From Polytrichum commune (Eukaryota > Streptophyta > Polytrichopsida > Polytrichales > Polytrichaceae): a stretch of DNA of 64,000 nucleotides. The first letter of the stretch is position 1. The number at the start of each line of letters is the position of its first letter. The notes beneath the pieces were generated by a model. That model was not told where the DNA came from. It made no database searches and was given only the letters and a program-made list of their open reading frames with translations. The stretch lies in contig OX485806.1 of NCBI GenBank assembly GCA_950295325.1, positions 29,140,001 through 29,204,000 of the forward strand, read 5' to 3'. The translations under genes were made by a program, and so were the position numbers. Positions 63,746 to 64,000 of the stretch are shown here, piece by piece.

Positions 63746-64000
63746 TACCTCCATTGGGAGGTGGGCTCTAAAGGTATATTAGTAATCCCAATTTATTGGG
63801 GAAGGGGTACATGTATTTGTTTATTGTCGAGTTTTCTTTGTTTAGGATTGAGTAGGTGAGATATTTGATGGCATCCTGGTGCGGGTTTTTCATGAGGGTT
63901 TTAATGGTGGGTTTTGATATTTTAGGTTGGTAAGTTTATTTATGGAGTGTTCATGTATAACCCCTCTAACTTCGGCTGTGATGGTAATGAGGGGGTTAGT
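63746..64000. other. Flank of Harbinger element 2
   Basis: Non-coding AT-rich DNA to the window end; nothing recognisable. Confidence 0.5.

Overview
This 64 kb window comes from the nuclear genome of a land plant. The evidence is a cellulose-synthase-like D gene, a plant-type endo-beta-mannosidase, a plant cation-chloride cotransporter, many GT-AG introns, AT-rich intergenic DNA and abundant DNA transposons. I cannot name the species. The divergent but complete gene models would fit an early-diverging or non-model lineage, but that is only an impression.

Layout. 1-4335 (-): CslD-type glycan synthase whose 3' end lies outside the window. 4.3-12.4 kb: upstream region and gene-poor DNA with microsatellites and diverged duplications. 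12.4-24.4 kb (+): GH2 endo-beta-mannosidase, 12 coding exons placed by splice sites and reading frame; the exon with the start codon was not found. 26.0-29.7 kb: a complete but mutated PIF/Harbinger element with a TAA target duplication. 30.0-30.9 kb: a small TA-flanked element with terminal inverted repeats. 33.6-35.7 kb (-): ribosomal protein eL42, with the ATG alone in its coding exon 1. 36-42 kb: gene-poor DNA with an F-box-like relic, a short CACTA-like foldback and a tandem array. 42.1-51.4 kb (+): cation-chloride cotransporter, all 16 coding exons resolved. 53.9-54.7 kb (-): a Pro-rich arabinogalactan/extensin-like protein with one membrane segment. 56.8-58.6 kb: a decayed Harbinger coding region. 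58.8-63.7 kb: a second complete PIF/Harbinger element (TTA duplication) with nearly intact coding capacity.

The host genes are unrelated housekeeping or cell-wall genes and do not form a pathway cluster, although CslD (wall glycan synthesis) and the Pro-rich protein both relate to the cell surface. The recurrent theme is small non-autonomous DNA transposons inside introns. At least four MITE families occur repeatedly in the introns of CslD, the mannosidase and the cotransporter, several with recognisable target-site duplications, and none was seen in an exon. The most notable observations are the second Harbinger element, whose ORF1 intron is a tandem array repeating the true 3' splice acceptor, and the eL42 first intron, which is largely three diverged copies of one unit of about 310-330 bp.
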